Source: JANQUM01 sp047630355
GTDB lineage: Bacteria; Bacteroidota; Bacteroidia; Cytophagales; Spirosomataceae
DNA: 27,930 nt
Direction of reading: 5' to 3'
NCBI GenBank assembly: GCA_047630355.1
Contig: JBLHXN010000039.1
Coordinates: 1 to 27,930, forward strand
Made by a program: the position numbers and the translations under genes. Every line of letters starts with the position of its first letter. The first letter of the stretch is position 1. A model generated the notes under the pieces. That model was not told the origin of the DNA. It saw nothing but the letters and a program-made list of their open reading frames with translations, and searched no databases. Below are positions 17,542 through 25,867 of the stretch, one piece after another.

Positions 17542-20418
17542 ATGAAAAGCAATTGTTCAAGATTATTATCATGGATGCTGGCAGTGGGAACCCTGCTGAC
17601 GGTATCAATGTCGCCGTTGGATGCGTCGGCTCAACGAAAGAATAAAGACAAAGCGAAGGTCGAGCAGGCAATGGAAACCACGAAGGTGTCAATTGCAGAA
17701 ATGAAGCTACCCGACCCAAAGAAAGTGGCCTCTGTGGAAGGTATTACTGAATACCGTCTTGAAAACGGCATGAAAGTACTCATGTTTCCTGACCAATCGC
17801 AGCAGACCATCACCGTAAATATTACGTATTTGGTAGGCTCCCGCCACGAAGGGTACGGCGAAACGGGTATGGCCCACTTATTAGAGCACATGGTTTTTAA
17901 AGGTTCTCCGAAGCACCCAAATATTCCGGCTGAATTAAGCGAACGCGGTGCCCGTCCAAACGGAACAACTTGGCTGGATAGAACCAATTACTTTGAAACC
18001 TTCGCCGCGAATGAAGATAACCTAAAATGGGCGTTAGATTTAGAATCTGACCGGATGGTGAACTCATTCATCAAAAAAGAAGATTTAGAAAGTGAATTCT
18101 CCGTAGTACGGAATGAGTTTGAAATCGGTGAAAATGATCCCGGCAGCGTGCTGATGGAGCGTATCATTTCGGCGGGTTACTTGTGGCACAACTACGGAAA
18201 CTCAACCATTGGCTCACGCAAGGATATTGAGCGGGTACCTATTGAGAATTTACAGGCGTTTTACCGCAAATACTACCAACCGGATAACGCCGTGCTTTTA
18301 GTAGCGGGTAAATTTGACTCGGCAAAGACGTTGAAGATGATCAACGAGTACTTTGGTACCATTCCTCGTCCGGAGCGGAAACTACAACAAACATATACTG
18401 CTGAGCCAACGCAAGACGGTGAGCGTTTTGTAGAGCTTCGCCGCGTGGGTGATGTACAATATCTCGGAGCTATGTATCACATTGCCCCAGGGCCGCATCC
18501 AGATTACGCTCCGCTTGATATTCTAACCGATATTTTGACAAATGAGCCGTCGGGTAAGTTATATAAATCATTGGTAGAGAGTAAGTTAGCTTCTTCTCAG
18601 TTCGGATATACATTTGAGTTAAAAGAGCCAGGTTTAGCATATTTTGGCGTAGAAGTATTGAAAGATAAAGACATAGCACCAACTAAGAAAGCATTTTTAG
18701 CTACGCTGGATGCCGTTCCGACAATGGTATTTTCGAAAGAGGAAGTGGAGCGGGCGAAGTCAAAATCTCTCAAGCGTTTTGAGTTAATTTCCCGTAATTC
18801 GGAAGTACTCGGAAAAGTATTGAGCGAGTACATTGCTCAGGGAGACTGGAGACTGATATACCTTTCTCGCGATGCCGTCGAGAAGGTTTCGGTTGAAGAC
18901 GTAAAGCGAGTAGCGGCTTACTATTTCAAGCCAGCCAACCGAACCTACGGGCAATTTATTCCAACTGCCGAGCCAGACAGAGTTGACGTGCCAGAAGCAC
19001 CAGACGTAGAGAAATTAGTAGCGAGTTACAAAGGCCGTGCGGCTGTTGCCGAAGGCGAAGCATTTGACCCGTCACCAGAAAATATCGAAAGCAGAACAAT
19101 TCGTGGTGAAGCTGCCAATGGTTTGGAGTACGCTTTCTTACCAAAAACTACTCGTGGAAATACCGTTTCGGCGAATATTACACTGCGTATGGGCACAAAA
19201 GAAAGCCTTTCAAATAAAGGCATGACAGATAATCTTACCGCTTCTATGCTGATGCGTGGCTCTGAGGCGTTGAGCCGCCAGGCAGTCAAAGATTCACTCG
19301 ACAAATTAAAGGCTCAAGCATTTGTTTACGGTGGCGGCAATTCGGTAAATGCGAGTATCTCAACAACCCGTGAAAACCTTCCAGCGGTGATTCGTTTAGT
19401 GGCTGACGTGATGAAAAATCCGGCATTTGACGTGGAAGAATTTGACAAGTTGAAAGACGAGCAGAAAGCTCAGATTGAATCTCAGAAAAGTGATCCGCAA
19501 TCATTGGCATTGACAGAATTCAGACGCACGATGAACCCTTATCCGAAGTCGGATGTACGTTATACGCCAACGCTTGAAGAATCGCTTGAAATGTTGGAGA
19601 AAGCTAAAGTTGAAGATTTAAAAGCTTTCCATCAGCAATTTTACGGAGGGTCAAACGCAACGGTTTCGGTTGTAGGAGACTTCGACGAAGCCGAAATTAA
19701 GTCGATTGTTGAGAAAGAATTCGGCAGCTGGAAAAACGCAACGCCGTTTGTAAGAATTGCTTCTCCTTATCAAGAAGTTACGCCAGTTTCAACAGCTATC
19801 AAAACGCCAGACAAAGCCAATGCGATGTTCTTAGCGGGGATTCCGATGCCAATCAGCGATTCGCACCCAGATTACGTGCCGCTTATGTTGGGTAACTATA
19901 TGTTGGGCGGTGGTTTCTTAAATTCACGTCTTGCTACGCGTATTCGTCAAAAAGACGGATTGAGCTACGCCGTTGGTTCGCAGTTAAGTGCTTCGGCTCA
20001 AGACGAAAATGGAACATTCTTGACCTACGCCATGTACGCTCCCGAGAACGCTGCTAAACTTGAGATTGCGTTTGAAGAAGAACTAAACCGCGTTCGGAAC
20101 GAAGGTTTTACCGAAGAAGAATTAAAAGCTGCTCGTGACGGATACCTACAAAGCTTTCAGGTAGGCCGCTCGAAAGACAATGAACTCTCGGGTAAGTTGA
20201 ACAATTACTTGTACATCGACCGTACCATGGATTATGACTCAAAAATGGAAGATCAAATCAAGGACATGACCGTTGAGCAAATCAATACGGCGTTCAGAAA
20301 GTACATCGATCCTGCAAAAGCCGTAAAAATTAAAGCCGGAGATTTTGACAAAAAACCTGTTGAAAAAACAGAAGAGAAATCTGGCGGAGCCGGAGTTTCT
20401 TCTGACGGAGGAAACTGA
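17542..20418 (+). CDS. M16 family (pitrilysin/insulinase) zinc metallopeptidase
   Basis: 958 aa. The signal peptide of about 30 residues ends DASAQ, so the protein is exported. The N-terminal M16 half carries the inverted zinc motif HLLEH (H112, E115 catalytic, H116) in GMAHLLEHMVFKGS, followed by FETFAANEDNLKWALDLESDRM and, further on, FSVVRNEFE, which supplies the third ligand Glu. The C-terminal half, from about residue 520, is a second M16 fold lacking HxxEH, with the RxxxxY-type substrate-binding region (SRLATRIRQKDGLSYAVGS). Active plus inactive halves in one chain is the normal clamshell layout. The tail is a low-complexity GGAGVSSDGGN. Probable role: degradation of peptides in the envelope. 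It is transcribed alone. Confidence 0.95.
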   Translation: MKSNCSRLLSWMLAVGTLLTVSMSPLDASAQRKNKDKAKVEQAMETTKVSIAEMKLPDPKKVASVEGITEYRLENGMKVLMFPDQSQQTITVNITYLVGSRHEGYGETGMAHLLEHMVFKGSPKHPNIPAELSERGARPNGTTWLDRTNYFETFAANEDNLKWALDLESDRMVNSFIKKEDLESEFSVVRNEFEIGENDPGSVLMERIISAGYLWHNYGNSTIGSRKDIERVPIENLQAFYRKYYQPDNAVLLVAGKFDSAKTLKMINEYFGTIPRPERKLQQTYTAEPTQDGERFVELRRVGDVQYLGAMYHIAPGPHPDYAPLDILTDILTNEPSGKLYKSLVESKLASSQFGYTFELKEPGLAYFGVEVLKDKDIAPTKKAFLATLDAVPTMVFSKEEVERAKSKSLKRFELISRNSEVLGKVLSEYIAQGDWRLIYLSRDAVEKVSVEDVKRVAAYYFKPANRTYGQFIPTAEPDRVDVPEAPDVEKLVASYKGRAAVAEGEAFDPSPENIESRTIRGEAANGLEYAFLPKTTRGNTVSANITLRMGTKESLSNKGMTDNLTASMLMRGSEALSRQAVKDSLDKLKAQAFVYGGGNSVNASISTTRENLPAVIRLVADVMKNPAFDVEEFDKLKDEQKAQIESQKSDPQSLALTEFRRTMNPYPKSDVRYTPTLEESLEMLEKAKVEDLKAFHQQFYGGSNATVSVVGDFDEAEIKSIVEKEFGSWKNATPFVRIASPYQEVTPVSTAIKTPDKANAMFLAGIPMPISDSHPDYVPLMLGNYMLGGGFLNSRLATRIRQKDGLSYAVGSQLSASAQDENGTFLTYAMYAPENAAKLEIAFEEELNRVRNEGFTEEELKAARDGYLQSFQVGRSKDNELSGKLNNYLYIDRTMDYDSKMEDQIKDMTVEQINTAFRKYIDPAKAVKIKAGDFDKKPVEKTEEKSGGAGVSSDGGN

Positions 20419-20445
20419 TTTTGTTAAATCTAAATAGTTCTTGTG

Positions 20446-20478
20446 AATAGCAGTGGTAACTACCGCTGCTATTTTTTT
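20446..20478 (+). terminator. Rho-independent terminator of the M16 gene
   Basis: AATAGCAG (20446-20453) pairs with CTGCTATT (20466-20473), extended by GGT/ACC across one mismatch, with loop AACT. A run of seven T (20472-20478) follows. It lies 28 nt after the stop codon. Confidence 0.9.
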
Positions 20479-20745
20479 ATGTATTTGTAGAAAGAAGTTG
20501 CAGGGCGTTGAATCGAAAAGTCCCATCGGGACGAAATATCTCGTCTTGACGGGACTTAGTGAGGGGAGGAGAAAGCTTTACCTATTAATATTTAGCCCTT
20601 ACAGGGCAAAACCGACACGAAGCCTAATCCAGAACTTACGTTAAATAAGAGGTTTTAATGAATAAACCCGTCGCTTAATTACCAAGTCCCTTAGGTCTTG
20701 GATAAGTCAGAGGTATTTGCCACAGCGGGCTTTAGTCCAAAGTGC
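20479..20745. repeat. Second intergenic block of REP-like palindromes
   Basis: No gene is visible. The same 5-3-5 palindrome geometry occurs as GTCCC-atc-GGGAC (20520-20532), followed by GAAATATCTCG, and as GCCCT-tac-AGGGC (20595-20607). A third, different hairpin CCAAGTCC-CTTA-GGTCTTGG (20682-20701, one mismatch) and a GGGCTTTAGTCC-containing segment near 20727-20739 follow. The block fills the space between two convergent genes; no T-run suited to terminating the minus-strand exporter gene was found. Confidence 0.6.
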
Positions 20746-23103
20746 TTACATCGCAGATTTGCTGAGTTCTTTCTTCGTCTGTCGCTTATCCAACGTCATC
20801 AAAAACGACGGTAATAAAATCAAATTTGAAATCATGCTCATAAGCAGCGTAACGGAAACTAAAAGCCCCAAAAAGATGGTGCCTTTAAAACCCGAAGCTA
20901 TAAATATTCCAAACCCGAAGAACAGGATAATCGCCGTGTAAAACATACTTATTCCTGTGTAGCGAATTGTTTCGGTTACGGCTTCGCCAATGGTTTTTCC
21001 GCTCAGGATTTCTTCTTTGTATTTCGTCAAGAAGTAAATTGTACCGTCTGAGGCGATACCAAACGCAATGCTAAAAATCAACGTAGTGGAAGGTTTCAAC
21101 GGAATGCCGAAGTAACCCATAATTCCCGCCGTAATTATTAACGGAATCACGCTCGGGATGGTTGAAATCAAAACGGTGCGAAAATTCAAAAACTGCGTTG
21201 CCATGACCAAGCAAACCAATATAATGGCGAGAATTGTACTGTCGCGTAAATTACTCAATAAATAGTTATTTCCTTTTGTGAAAACCACGCCGTTTCCGGT
21301 CAGTTCGGCGGAAACCTGATACTCTTCGGGTAGCCATTCACCTTCAACTCTATCGTAGTTGAATATCGTGTCAATCTTGGCTTGCAGCGTGTCAATTAGT
21401 TCGCCCATCCGCACCGTTCCGGCATCAGTTGCCTGAAAACTAATGCGGGTATAACGCCTTGTACTGTCAACAAATGAACTGAATGCAGATTCGTTTCCGG
21501 TTATATCGCCTTGGTAATCAGTTAGTTTTCGTAATTCCAATGCTCCAGGTAAACGGTAATATTTAGCATCGCCGCCGCGATAACCCTGATAAACAAACTT
21601 GATAGCTTCAACGATAGAGACGGGTTTTGTGAACTCAGGGTATTTCGCAAATTCCCGTTGCATTACTTTTATTTGGTTCAATAATTCGGGATCTGTTACG
21701 CCATTTTCTCGTCGGCTATCCACTTCTACTTCAAACGGAACAACACCGTGAAAATGCTTTTCGATAAACTTCAAATCGGTGTATATTCGGTCGTCTTCCG
21801 GGAGGTCGTCCACCACATAACCAATTGCCTTTATTTGGGTCATCCCGTAAGCCGAAACAATTAAAAGTATCGTGATAAACCAGTACAGTTTTGTTCTTTG
21901 ATTATGAACGATATAATTTACGTATTCTAAGAACCTGGAAATATTTTTGTTTTCCAAATGCCGAACATGTTTGGCGTTTGGCTCGGGGTTATAACTGAAA
22001 ATTATTGGAATAAGAATCAGCGAAATTGCCCAGGTTGCCATGACCGATAAGGCTGCCACTAAACCAAATTCTACCAAAAAAGGACTGCCCGTAAAGTAGA
22101 AAACGAAGAAGCCGATAAAGGTTGTAATATTGGCGATGAATGTCGTCTTGCCAATTTTCTCGATAGAAGTTCCCAACGCCACCAACTGATTCTTACTTTT
22201 TAGAAATTCCTCCTGATATTTATTGATTAAAAATATTGTGTTCGGAATACCAATAATCATAATCAGCGGCGGAATCATCCCCGTCAGAATGGTGATTTTA
22301 TAACCGAATAAGTAGATAAATCCAACCGACCAAATTACCGCGGTCAGAACCACCAGAACCGCAAAAAATACGACCCGAAACGAGCGAAAAAACAGGTATA
22401 AAATTCCGGTTGTTGTCAGGAAGGCGAGTATCATAAACATGATAAGTTCGTCCCGCACTTTTGACATGAAATTGGTACGGATATACGGCATTCCCGAATA
22501 ATGAATATCCACGTTCGCCACCTTGCCAAATTCGTCCGCAATTTCCTGAATTTCGCCCGAAATACTCAGACGGCGTTTGGAGTTGAGGTCTGCTTGTTTA
22601 AGCGTAATCGCCATCAGGTGAGCATTCCCTTCTTCGCTGTACACAAAACCCTTGTAAAAAGGATATTGAGCAATCTTGTTTTTAATGCTATCAACGTCTG
22701 CCTGCGTAGCAGGTCTTACAGCAACGAGCGGCACAACGTCGAATCGTTTTAGGCTATCGTTGCGTTGAATTTCAAACAAACTGGCGTTTGACGCCACGTT
22801 TTTTACGCCCGAAACTGCTTTGATTTTCTTGTTTAAATCGTACCATTTATTAAAGAAGTCAAGGTCGTACATTTTATCGCTTTCAATGGCAATAATCATA
22901 ACGTTGCCGTCTTCGCCGTAGCGTTTCTTGAAATCTTCGTAACGTTGAAAAGCCGGATCGCTTTCGGGTAAAATTTTTGCGAGTTCGTAAGAGAGCTGTA
23001 ATTGCGAAGAAAAATAGCCCATCAGGGCGGTAATCAAGACAATGGCGAAAAGCCAAATCTTACGATTGTTTAAAATAAGGTTTGAAATTTTGTTCCAGAG
23101 CAT
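20746..23103 (-). CDS. RND/MMPL family transporter
   Basis: 785 aa. TM1 is near the N-terminus (WLFAIVLITALMGYF), followed by a large periplasmic loop (to about residue 215). A TM2-6 block begins FMILAFLTTTGILYLFF and includes the IMIIGIPNTIFLINKYQEE helix with its conserved polar residues. A second repeat has TM7 (LYWFITILLIVSAYGM), another periplasmic loop, and TM8-12 (ILVCLVMATQFLNF, LIFSIAFGIASDGTIYFLTKYKEE, FGFGIFIASGFKGTIFLGLLVS). This is the 12-helix two-repeat plan of the MMPL/HpnN/sterol-sensing-like group, which moves lipids or hydrophobic molecules by proton-motive force. The meaB gene lies 42 nt upstream on the same strand, so the two are probably one operon. The substrate is unknown. 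Confidence 0.9.
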   Translation of the reverse strand: MLWNKISNLILNNRKIWLFAIVLITALMGYFSSQLQLSYELAKILPESDPAFQRYEDFKKRYGEDGNVMIIAIESDKMYDLDFFNKWYDLNKKIKAVSGVKNVASNASLFEIQRNDSLKRFDVVPLVAVRPATQADVDSIKNKIAQYPFYKGFVYSEEGNAHLMAITLKQADLNSKRRLSISGEIQEIADEFGKVANVDIHYSGMPYIRTNFMSKVRDELIMFMILAFLTTTGILYLFFRSFRVVFFAVLVVLTAVIWSVGFIYLFGYKITILTGMIPPLIMIIGIPNTIFLINKYQEEFLKSKNQLVALGTSIEKIGKTTFIANITTFIGFFVFYFTGSPFLVEFGLVAALSVMATWAISLILIPIIFSYNPEPNAKHVRHLENKNISRFLEYVNYIVHNQRTKLYWFITILLIVSAYGMTQIKAIGYVVDDLPEDDRIYTDLKFIEKHFHGVVPFEVEVDSRRENGVTDPELLNQIKVMQREFAKYPEFTKPVSIVEAIKFVYQGYRGGDAKYYRLPGALELRKLTDYQGDITGNESAFSSFVDSTRRYTRISFQATDAGTVRMGELIDTLQAKIDTIFNYDRVEGEWLPEEYQVSAELTGNGVVFTKGNNYLLSNLRDSTILAIILVCLVMATQFLNFRTVLISTIPSVIPLIITAGIMGYFGIPLKPSTTLIFSIAFGIASDGTIYFLTKYKEEILSGKTIGEAVTETIRYTGISMFYTAIILFFGFGIFIASGFKGTIFLGLLVSVTLLMSMISNLILLPSFLMTLDKRQTKKELSKSAM

Positions 23104-23145
23104 AGAGAGAGTGGTAGGGGGATCTTGTCGAAATTCACGGCAAAT

Positions 23146-24147
23146 TTACGAATTTCTCCTGAATTTCTCAGATTGGATATTTAACAACTTTTTGGCGGCA
23201 GTAATTGGAAGTGTTTTTCCTGCTTGTACGTCATCCTCAGCGGTTGTAATCGCTTTCTTAACCGCATCATGACTGTAAAATCTTTGTAAAAGTTGCTGTT
23301 GAATGTAGCGGTGCATCCACGTAATTCGCTGTTCGTCACGCTGGCGTTGCCAAAAACCGTTTGCTTTAAGTTGCCTTTCGTAATCAACTATTTGTTGCCA
23401 GATTTCAATTAATCCCGTTTGCTGAATTGCCGAACAAGTCAATACTTCGGGAATCCAGCCCGACTCCGTTGCCGGAAAAAGGTGCAAGGCATTCCTGTAT
23501 TCGGCTTGGGCTTGTTTGGCTTTAAGTGGGTTTTCGTCGGCTTTATTGATCGCCACTAAATCTGCCATTTCCATAATGCCCCGTTTGATACCTTGCAGCT
23601 CGTCGCCGGCTCCCGGTAACATCAGAAGTAGGAAAAAATCTACCATTTCTTTCACAATGGTTTCGGATTGCCCAACGCCCACGGTTTCCACAATGATTAT
23701 TTCGTAGCCCGCCGCTTCGCAAAGTAAGATAGTTTCGGCAGTGCTATCGGTTACGCCGCCCAAAGATCCGCCGGTGGGAGAGGGGCGAACGTACGCCAAT
23801 GGGTTATATGAGAGCGTATCCATGCGGGTTTTATCGCCCATAATACTGCCTTTACTTCGCTGACTGGTTGGATCAACAGAGAGCACCGCCACGCTTTTTT
23901 GTTGGGAAGTTAATAACGTACCAAATGCCTCAATGAAGGTGCTTTTTCCTACGCCTGGCACACCAGTTATGGCGATTCGAATTGCCTCTTTTTTTTCGCC
24001 CGAAATTTCGTTCAGAAGTTGCTCGGATAATACTTTATCGCTGGTCAACTGACTTTCGGTTAACGTAATAGCACGACTTAGTATCAGGCGATCACCGCTG
24101 CGGATACCAGCTACATAATTTTGAAGGCTAAGACGTTGAGAAGGCAT
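23146..24147 (-). CDS. meaB: Methylmalonyl-CoA mutase-associated GTPase MeaB
   Basis: 333 aa, G3E-family P-loop GTPase. Walker A GVPGVGKST (62-70), VDPTSQRSKGSIMGDKTRM (91-109), VETVGVGQSE (153-162), the switch GDELQGIKRGIMEMAD (181-196) and the base-specificity NKAD (201-204) are all in place. MeaB guards and reloads adenosylcobalamin-dependent methylmalonyl-CoA mutase. The mutase subunits are not in this window, so the gene is separated from its client. The start at 24147 leaves a normal length. It precedes the RND exporter gene in the same direction; a functional link is not obvious. Confidence 0.95.
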   Translation of the reverse strand: MPSQRLSLQNYVAGIRSGDRLILSRAITLTESQLTSDKVLSEQLLNEISGEKKEAIRIAITGVPGVGKSTFIEAFGTLLTSQQKSVAVLSVDPTSQRSKGSIMGDKTRMDTLSYNPLAYVRPSPTGGSLGGVTDSTAETILLCEAAGYEIIIVETVGVGQSETIVKEMVDFFLLLMLPGAGDELQGIKRGIMEMADLVAINKADENPLKAKQAQAEYRNALHLFPATESGWIPEVLTCSAIQQTGLIEIWQQIVDYERQLKANGFWQRQRDEQRITWMHRYIQQQLLQRFYSHDAVKKAITTAEDDVQAGKTLPITAAKKLLNIQSEKFRRNS

Positions 24148-24160
24148 TTTGTGAAATTTT

Positions 24161-24173
24161 GGCTAATTTAGCC
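24161..24173. promoter_or_regulatory. Palindrome in the divergent meaB / 73-aa gene intergenic space
   Basis: GGCTAA-t-TTAGCC is a perfect 6-bp dyad around one base, within the 68 nt separating two divergent genes. Possible operator; it could also be chance. Confidence 0.35.
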
Positions 24174-24215
24174 TACTATTTCCAAATCAGCTAATTTTCT
24201 ATTTCTAAGAACAAA

Positions 24216-24437
24216 ATGAGTAAATTCGATTTCAAAAAATACCACGTCCGGGCAATGAACGCTTCCAACGAAGCAGAAAAAGCGGCGATAAACCAAGAGC
24301 TCAAAGATTTTTACGATACGCTCAACGCAACCGATAAGGAAGCTTTCAACGCAGAACTGCAAGGCTTTCTTGTCAGCGAATACTCGAAAATAAAATCGGT
24401 TTGCGATGGCGTAAAAGGTGGTGATAACCCCAATTAA
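24216..24437 (+). CDS. Small hypothetical protein, 73 aa
   Basis: Short, soluble, charged and probably all-helical: MSKFDFKKYHVRAMNASNEA, then EAEKAAINQELKDFYDTLNATDKEAFNAELQGFLVSEY, with a single cysteine near the end. No signal peptide or membrane segment, and I recognise no family. It is very likely real: the stop codon is only 2 nt before the start of the dehalogenase gene, implying co-translation, and its codon use resembles that of its neighbours. The opposite-strand frame here is a shadow. Confidence 0.7.
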   Translation: MSKFDFKKYHVRAMNASNEAEKAAINQELKDFYDTLNATDKEAFNAELQGFLVSEYSKIKSVCDGVKGGDNPN

Positions 24438-24439
24438 CT

Positions 24440-25360
24440 ATGACAAAAACAATACGGACCCCCGAAGAGCAATTTGAGAACTTGCCCGACTATAACTTTC
24501 AACCTAATTACGTAGAAGTCACCGCCGAACTACGAATGCATTACGTGGACGAAGGGGAGATTGACGCTCCCGTAATTCTGTTACTCCACGGTGAGCCAAG
24601 CTGGTCTTATTTGTACCGAAAAATGATTCCTAAACTCGTGGAAGCGGGTTTTAGAACAATTGTCCCTGATTTAATTGGTTTCGGGAAATCTGATAAACTC
24701 ATGGAACAAGATGCTTATTCCTACCAAAATCATTTGGATTGGTTACAGGCATTTATTGATAAATTAGGTCTTCAAAACATGACTTTATTTTGTCAGGATT
24801 GGGGTGGTTTACTCGGTTTACGTTTGGTTTCCGCCCACCCCGAAAATTTCGTGCGGGTGGTGGCTTCTAATACTACGCTTCCAACCGGACAGTTTGAAAT
24901 GCCCAAGTCGTTTTTAGAATGGCGGGAATTCTCCCGAACGTCCGAGAAGTTTGACATCGGTAAAGTAATTGATATGGGAACGGCTACCGAACTATCAGAA
25001 GAAGTAATTGCGGCGTACAACGCCCCGTTTCCTTCCGAAGAATACAAGGCAGGAGCAAGGATTTTTCCTTCATTGGTTCCGTATTTATCCGATGACCAAG
25101 AATCATTGAATAATGTGAAAGCCTGGGAAACGCTCTCAAAATGGGAAAAGCCTTTTCTAACCGTTTTTGGCAGCGAAGATACTATCATGAAAGGAGCCGA
25201 AAAGCTTTTTAAAAGTATTATTCCGGGCTGCGAAGGGCAATTGCACGGAATACTTCACGCCGGACACTTTATTCAGGAAGACACGGGTGAAGAACTTGCC
25301 GAAGCCGTAGTTGCGTTTTGTGAATTCAATCCGCTTCAAAATAAGATTACCTCATTTTAA
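24440..25360 (+). CDS. Haloalkane dehalogenase-like alpha/beta hydrolase (subfamily I type)
   Basis: 306 aa. The pattern strongly resembles DhlA-type haloalkane dehalogenases: oxyanion-hole HGEPSWSYLYRKMIP (50-64), DLIGFGKSDK (77-86) and nucleophile elbow CQDWGG with Asp120 followed by halide-binding Trp121. A cap-domain Trp161 (FLEWREF) is a candidate second halide ligand. AAYNAPFPSEEYKAGARIFP (191-210), a second acid Asp247 (GSEDT) and catalytic His276 (HAGHFIQE) follow. The Asp/His/Asp triad plus paired Trp supports C-halogen hydrolysis, but subfamily members of unknown substrate are common, so other hydrolysis is possible. It is cytoplasmic, with no signal peptide, and translationally coupled to the preceding 73-aa gene. 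Confidence 0.85.
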   Translation: MTKTIRTPEEQFENLPDYNFQPNYVEVTAELRMHYVDEGEIDAPVILLLHGEPSWSYLYRKMIPKLVEAGFRTIVPDLIGFGKSDKLMEQDAYSYQNHLDWLQAFIDKLGLQNMTLFCQDWGGLLGLRLVSAHPENFVRVVASNTTLPTGQFEMPKSFLEWREFSRTSEKFDIGKVIDMGTATELSEEVIAAYNAPFPSEEYKAGARIFPSLVPYLSDDQESLNNVKAWETLSKWEKPFLTVFGSEDTIMKGAEKLFKSIIPGCEGQLHGILHAGHFIQEDTGEELAEAVVAFCEFNPLQNKITSF

Positions 25361-25382
25361 AAACCCGAACAGGTTTATCAGT

Positions 25383-25399
25383 TTCCGTAAAATACGGAA
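25383..25399. terminator. Short hairpin after the dehalogenase gene
   Basis: TTCCGTA-AAA-TACGGAA is a perfect 7-bp stem with a 3-nt loop, 23 nt after the stop codon. No T-run follows, so it may stabilise the 3' end rather than terminate efficiently. Confidence 0.4.
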
Positions 25400-25422
25400 T
25401 AATAGAACCCTTTATATTCCAT

Positions 25423-25460
25423 TAACTAATAAAATAGTTTGTAAACTACTTTATTAGTTA
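25423..25460. promoter_or_regulatory. BlaI-type operator dyad
   Basis: TAACTAATAAA (25423-25433) and TTTATTAGTTA (25450-25460) are exact reverse complements. Inside them TAGTTT (25435-25440) and AAACTA (25443-25448) are also exact; the only unpaired position is A25434/C25449. The dyad covers the -33 element of the promoter directly before the BlaI-family gene, so repressor binding here would block transcription. The core TAGTTT-gt-AAACTA is similar in form, not identical, to known BlaI/MecI sites. Confidence 0.8.
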
Positions 25461-25468
25461 TATATTTG
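25438..25468 (+). promoter_or_regulatory. Promoter of the blaI-like operon
   Basis: TTTG (25438-25441) and TATATTTG (25461-25468) match both Bacteroidota elements exactly, with a 19-nt spacer. The expected transcription start is near 25475, giving a short leader of about 20 nt. Confidence 0.8.
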
Positions 25469-25496
25469 AATTGTACTTACAAAACCACTATAAAGA

Positions 25497-25865
25497 ATGA
25501 ATGAACTAACCAAAGCTGAAGAAGAAATCATGCAGCAACTCTGGGAGTTGAAGCGTGCCTACGTTAAAGATATTATAGAACGCCTGCCCGAACCCAAGCC
25601 CGCTTACACCACCGTTTCTACCATCGTCCGGATTTTAGAAACGAAGGGCTTTATTGATCACGAAGCCTTTGGCAAAACGCACCAGTATTTTCCTAAAGTA
25701 TCAAAAGAGGATTATCGAAAATTCGTTACTGATAAACTGATGAACGGTTACTTCGATAATTCGGTGGAAGAAATGGTTTCGTTTTTCATGAAAGAGCAAC
25801 AAATCAATCTCGGAGAAGCGGACGAAATTTTGAAAATGATCGAAAAATTCAAAAACAACAAATAG
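25497..25865 (+). CDS. BlaI/MecI/CopY family transcriptional repressor
   Basis: 122 aa. The N-terminal winged helix-turn-helix (about 1-70) has LTKAEEEIMQQLWELKRAYV and the recognition helix YTTVSTIVRILETKGFIDHE (37-56), followed by the wing (GKTHQYFPKVSKEDY). The helical C-terminal half (about 71-122) is the dimerisation part, which in this family is cut by the partner M56 peptidase. The sensor-peptidase gene begins 2 nt after its stop. The dyad over its own promoter indicates autorepression. Confidence 0.93.
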   Translation: MNELTKAEEEIMQQLWELKRAYVKDIIERLPEPKPAYTTVSTIVRILETKGFIDHEAFGKTHQYFPKVSKEDYRKFVTDKLMNGYFDNSVEEMVSFFMKEQQINLGEADEILKMIEKFKNNK

Positions 25866-25867
25866 CC

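Noticed and set aside
17631..17987. 118-codon minus-strand frame inside the M16 gene
   Set aside because: Antisense shadow of the zinc-motif region of a well-supported gene.
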